NCBI GenBank assembly: GCA_014380505.1
Contig: JACMJT010000072.1
Location: 1 to 8,482 of the forward strand
Origin: Hyphomicrobiales bacterium
Lineage (GTDB): Bacteria > Pseudomonadota > Alphaproteobacteria > Rhizobiales > Aestuariivirgaceae
Direction: 5' to 3'
DNA: 8,482 bases
In this document: positions 6,520 to 8,482 of the stretch, in pieces
Layout: each line of letters begins with the position of its first letter
Position numbering within the stretch: the stretch's first letter is position 1
The notes under the pieces: model-generated
What the model was told of the DNA's origin: nothing
Database searches by the model: none
The model's input: only the letters and a program-made list of their open reading frames with translations
Program-made: the position numbers and the translations under genes

Positions 6520-7959
6520 TTACTTGGCCGGCAAGATGTTTTGGTTCAGCCGAAATAGATTCGTTGGGTCGTATTTTGTTTTCAGCTCGACCAAACGGTC
6601 ATAGTTGGCGCTACCGTATGAGGCGCGCAGCAATGCCTCGCCTTCCTCGCCCTGTCCGGGGAAGTTGAGGTAGGCGCCGCCCCGCGAAAAGGGCTTCATC
6701 TCGGCCCACGCCGCGCGTGTCCAGGCGATCGCGCGTTCGTTTTCGGCCGGATCGGTCCACGATGTGTCAAGGCTTAACAGGTAGGGCGCGCTACGCTCGC
6801 CCAAGGCGGTTTTCGCCGGATTAACCCGGTTCATGGCGCCGCCCAGATGCCAGAGCGCGATCAGTGCCCAGGGGCTCGGCCGGTCGAGCGCGCGCGCAAC
6901 GATGCGCTCGATTGCGCCGTCGTCGAGGGTGTCGAGATAGAGTGATTTCCAGTAGTTCTGCCGTTCACCCTTGGCGAACAGAGGATCGAAAGCGGATTGC
7001 ACACCGGCGTAGGGAACCGGCCCGCTGAGATCGAGCACGGGCGTGCCGAGGTCGCGCAAGGGCTGCAAAAGCCGCTCGCCATCTTCGAGCATGCCTGAGT
7101 GAACGGCAGCGGTGATGATCACGGGCGTGCCTTGCAATTCTTCGGGGAAGTTGGGGTGGGCCGGGATGCTCCAGATAAGGCAGTTCGACGATATATCCTC
7201 GGGCGCTGCGGCCATGAAATCGCGCCATCGGCGGATAACGTCGCCAGAATCCTTATTCAGGGGGTAGAAGGGGGCGCAGAGGGTCACCATCGGCCCGACC
7301 GAGTAAAGCTCGAACTCGAATGACGTCACCACGCCGAAGTTCCCGCCGCCGCCGCGAATGCCCCAGAACAGGTCGGGGTTCTTAGTTTTGCTGGCGGAGA
7401 CCAAGTTGCCGTCGGCGGTCACGATATCGACCGATACGAGGGCGTCGCAAGCCATGCCGTGGTTTCGGCGCAACCAGCCCAGCCCACCGCACAGGGTCAA
7501 TCCGGCGACGCCGGTGAGCGACACCACGCCGAGCGGTGCAGCGAGTCCAAAAGCCTGTGTCTCTCGGTCTACATCGCCGAGAAGCGCGCCGCCGCCGACG
7601 TGCGCCCTTCGCGCAGTCGGGTCGACACGCACGGCATTCATGGTCGATAGATCGATGACCAAGCCGCCGTCGCAAACTGCGTTGCCGGCAACGTTGTGGC
7701 CACCACCGCGCACGGCAACCAAGAGGTCGTGCTTGCGGGCAAAATTGATTGCGTCGATCACATCGGCCGCGCCTGAACATTGGGCAATGATCGCCGGGTG
7801 TCTATCGATCGAGCCGTTCCAAATGACACGTGCCTCGTCGTATCCTGCGTCGCCCGCAAGCAACGATGGGCCGCGTAGTCTACCCCTGAATTCCTCTACG
7901 GAACCGCTTTCGATCACGGTCCCCGGCCCGTCAAGCGTGGTTACTTGTAGATCATCCAT
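6520..7959 (-). CDS. FAD-linked oxidoreductase, berberine-bridge-enzyme type
   Basis: A 479-residue flavoprotein of the FAD_binding_4 plus BBE class. Residues about 54-190 form the PCMH-type FAD domain. RGGGHNVAG (84-92) carries H88, the usual site of covalent histidyl-FAD linkage. GVVSLTGVAGLTL-x-GGLGW (144-162) and the run DLFWGIRGGGGNFGVVTSFEF (196-216) also belong to this fold. The C-terminal BBE block is GGAYLNFPGQGEEG through YDRLVELKTKYDPTNLFRLNQNI (427-475). The second covalent cysteine of true berberine bridge enzymes is absent (V at that place), so single attachment is expected. The substrate cannot be told; relatives oxidise sugars, alkaloids and other alcohols or amines. There is no signal peptide, so it is cytosolic. 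The start chosen is the ATG at 7959, nine bases after AGGGG; the in-frame ATG at 7968 directly abuts that AGGGG and leaves no spacing. It is the only gene in the candidate cassette. Confidence 0.88.
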   Translation of the reverse strand: MDDLQVTTLDGPGTVIESGSVEEFRGRLRGPSLLAGDAGYDEARVIWNGSIDRHPAIIAQCSGAADVIDAINFARKHDLLVAVRGGGHNVAGNAVCDGGLVIDLSTMNAVRVDPTARRAHVGGGALLGDVDRETQAFGLAAPLGVVSLTGVAGLTLCGGLGWLRRNHGMACDALVSVDIVTADGNLVSASKTKNPDLFWGIRGGGGNFGVVTSFEFELYSVGPMVTLCAPFYPLNKDSGDVIRRWRDFMAAAPEDISSNCLIWSIPAHPNFPEELQGTPVIITAAVHSGMLEDGERLLQPLRDLGTPVLDLSGPVPYAGVQSAFDPLFAKGERQNYWKSLYLDTLDDGAIERIVARALDRPSPWALIALWHLGGAMNRVNPAKTALGERSAPYLLSLDTSWTDPAENERAIAWTRAAWAEMKPFSRGGAYLNFPGQGEEGEALLRASYGSANYDRLVELKTKYDPTNLFRLNQNILPAK

Positions 7960-8149
7960 GAGCTGCATCCCCTATTTGTAACCGATGAAAACTAAATTCG
8001 TCGCCCTTGACCGAGAAGAGGCGGAACCTTCAAAACAGAGGCAAATTTACCAATATCACCAAGAATGCGGCGCACCAAGCCGTTTCGAACGATTTGAATT
8101 GATGCGGTAACTCTTCCGAAGATCGTCGTCGGACGATGACCCTCACTCA

Positions 8150-8192
8150 AATTTCCGCTGTGGGTCAAAAGCGGCATTTCAAACTGACCCAC
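8150..8192 (-). repeat. Right inverted repeat of the candidate cassette, with nested palindromes
   Basis: The outer 15 bases TTCAAACTGACCCAC (8178-8192) are the exact reverse complement of 6443-6457. Inside the repeat, GTGGGTCA (8160-8167) pairs perfectly with TGACCCAC (8185-8192), and CCGCT (8155-8159) pairs with AGCGG (8170-8174). The end therefore carries two overlapping dyads, as expected for repeated transposase-binding sites or a dispersed palindromic element. Confidence 0.65.
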
Positions 8193-8196
8193 TGTC

Positions 8197-8205
8197 GCAG
8201 TATGG
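8197..8205 (+). repeat. Direct repeat GCAGTATGG, right copy (candidate target-site duplication)
   Basis: Same 9 bases and orientation as 6431-6439. It is followed by TGGGA, which now forms part of the ribosome binding site of the DUF1801 gene. Confidence 0.55.
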
Positions 8206-8218
8206 TGGGAATCGCATC

Positions 8219-8482
8219 ATGAAACGCGCCGCCAATGTGACGCCGTCTAGCCCCACACTCTCGGTTTATGAGGCGTATCCGGCCGCCATGAGGAAAAGGC
8301 TTCTGGTTCTTCGAAAGCTGATTCTCTCCACCGCTGCGGCGACAAAGGGCGTGGGCAAGTTGGAAGAAACCCTCTAGTGGGGCCAGCCGAGCTTTCTGAC
8401 AACCCAATCGGGAAGCGGAAGCACGATCCGAATCGACCGGATAAAAGATGCCCGTGGGCAGTATGCCATGTACTTTCATTGC
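8219..8482 (+). pseudogene. DUF1801 domain protein, interrupted by in-frame TAG, 3' end off the window
   Basis: The ATG at 8219 has GGTGGGA eight bases upstream. The reading is MKRAANVTPSSPTLSVYEAY followed by PAAMRKRLLVLRKLI, then VGKLEETL, a TAG at 8375-8377 (codon 53), and the same frame continues with WGQPSFLTTQSGSGSTIRI and ending YAMYFHC at the window edge. Together these give the DUF1801 (YdhG-like) pattern, in which the expected motif is ETL-K-WGQPS. The stop sits exactly where lysine is usual, so one base change, AAG to TAG, explains it. No frameshift is needed. Function of the family is poorly defined; members are small single-domain cytosolic proteins. The gene could be dead, could yield a 52-residue stub, or the TAG could be a sequencing error. 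Its promoter region appears displaced by the cassette immediately upstream. Confidence 0.75.

Larger units (their letters stand above)
6440..8196. mobile_element. Candidate transposase-less insertion cassette carrying a FAD oxidoreductase
   Basis: A segment of about 1.76 kb bounded by inverted repeats (6443-6485 and 8150-8192) and flanked by a 9-bp direct repeat. It contains one intact gene, the FAD-linked oxidoreductase, and no transposase or resolvase. The layout matches what is known as a mobile insertion cassette, moved in trans by a transposase elsewhere in the genome. The end sequence GTGGGTCAGTTTGAA and the nested palindrome at the right end remind me of IS21-family termini, but that is recall, not a search result. 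Alternatives are an old recombination between dispersed repeats, or a composite whose transposase has been lost. Confidence 0.5.
7960..8218. other. Intergenic region upstream of the oxidoreductase
   Basis: It holds the oxidoreductase ribosome binding site (AGGGG, minus strand, 7973-7969), a lower-GC stretch at about 7975-8110 where its promoter should lie, a short hairpin ATCGTC-gtcg-GACGAT (8122-8137), the right inverted repeat and the right direct repeat. I could not find a convincing -35/-10 pair for the oxidoreductase. Confidence 0.5.

Noticed and set aside
6428..6604. 58-codon plus-strand frame beginning just after the palindrome
   Set aside because: It runs through the left inverted repeat and antisense into the oxidoreductase 3' end, with no ribosome binding site. 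It probably opened only because the cassette was inserted.
8122..8137. Hairpin ATCGTC-gtcg-GACGAT as an operator
   Set aside because: Six-base arms in GC-rich DNA are common, and nothing else ties the site to a regulator.
7992..8192. 66-codon minus-strand frame starting GTG in the right inverted repeat
   Set aside because: It starts inside the repeat, has no ribosome binding site and no recognisable fold. Similar frames arise wherever such repeats occur.
8165..8479. 104-codon minus-strand frame opposite DUF1801
   Set aside because: The DUF1801 pattern on the plus strand is recognisable on both sides of the TAG. This frame has no family resemblance and is its antisense shadow.
1..8482. tRNA, rRNA, CRISPR array or phage genes
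   Set aside because: I looked on both strands and saw no cloverleaf with a GTTCGA-type T-arm, no regularly spaced repeats and no phage structural motifs.

Overview
The window is high-GC DNA with strongly overlapping genes and looks like an alphaproteobacterial chromosome, probably Hyphomicrobiales-like. That placement rests on the short Hda-type DnaA homologue, the gene order DUF2066 / CDP-alcohol phosphatidyltransferase / AI-2E permease / hda next to purM-purN, and the style of the intergenic palindromes. No database search was possible, so it is an inference.

Left part (1-3893, minus strand). A leftward cluster encodes a secreted DUF2066 protein, a PgsA-like CDP-alcohol phosphatidyltransferase, an AI-2E/PerM-family membrane protein and the replication regulator Hda. 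The last three genes are joined by 4-bp ATGA overlaps. DUF2066 is separated from them by 236 bp carrying two inverted copies of a structured palindromic repeat. Beyond hda (1-218) no gene is convincing, but a good leftward promoter-like sequence lies in an AT-rich patch.

Middle (4016-6383). purM and purN (de novo purine synthesis) diverge from DUF2066 and also overlap by ATGA. purN runs tail-to-tail into a YafY-type HTH-WYL regulator, with a 22-bp overlap of coding ends. A perfect 11+1+11 bp palindrome just upstream of the regulator is its likely operator.

Right part (6431-8482). A FAD-linked (berberine-bridge-type) oxidoreductase gene sits inside a segment with inverted-repeat ends (15 bp identical, about 43 bp recognisable), and these are bracketed by a 9-bp direct repeat, GCAGTATGG. 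No transposase is present. This is the architecture expected of a transposase-less mobile insertion cassette. Removing the segment and one copy of the direct repeat brings the WYL operator to 26 bp from the start of a DUF1801 gene that would then be divergent from the regulator. That DUF1801 gene now carries an in-frame TAG at codon 53. The most economical reading is that a cassette carrying an oxidoreductase landed between a WYL regulator and its divergent partner gene, and the partner then decayed.
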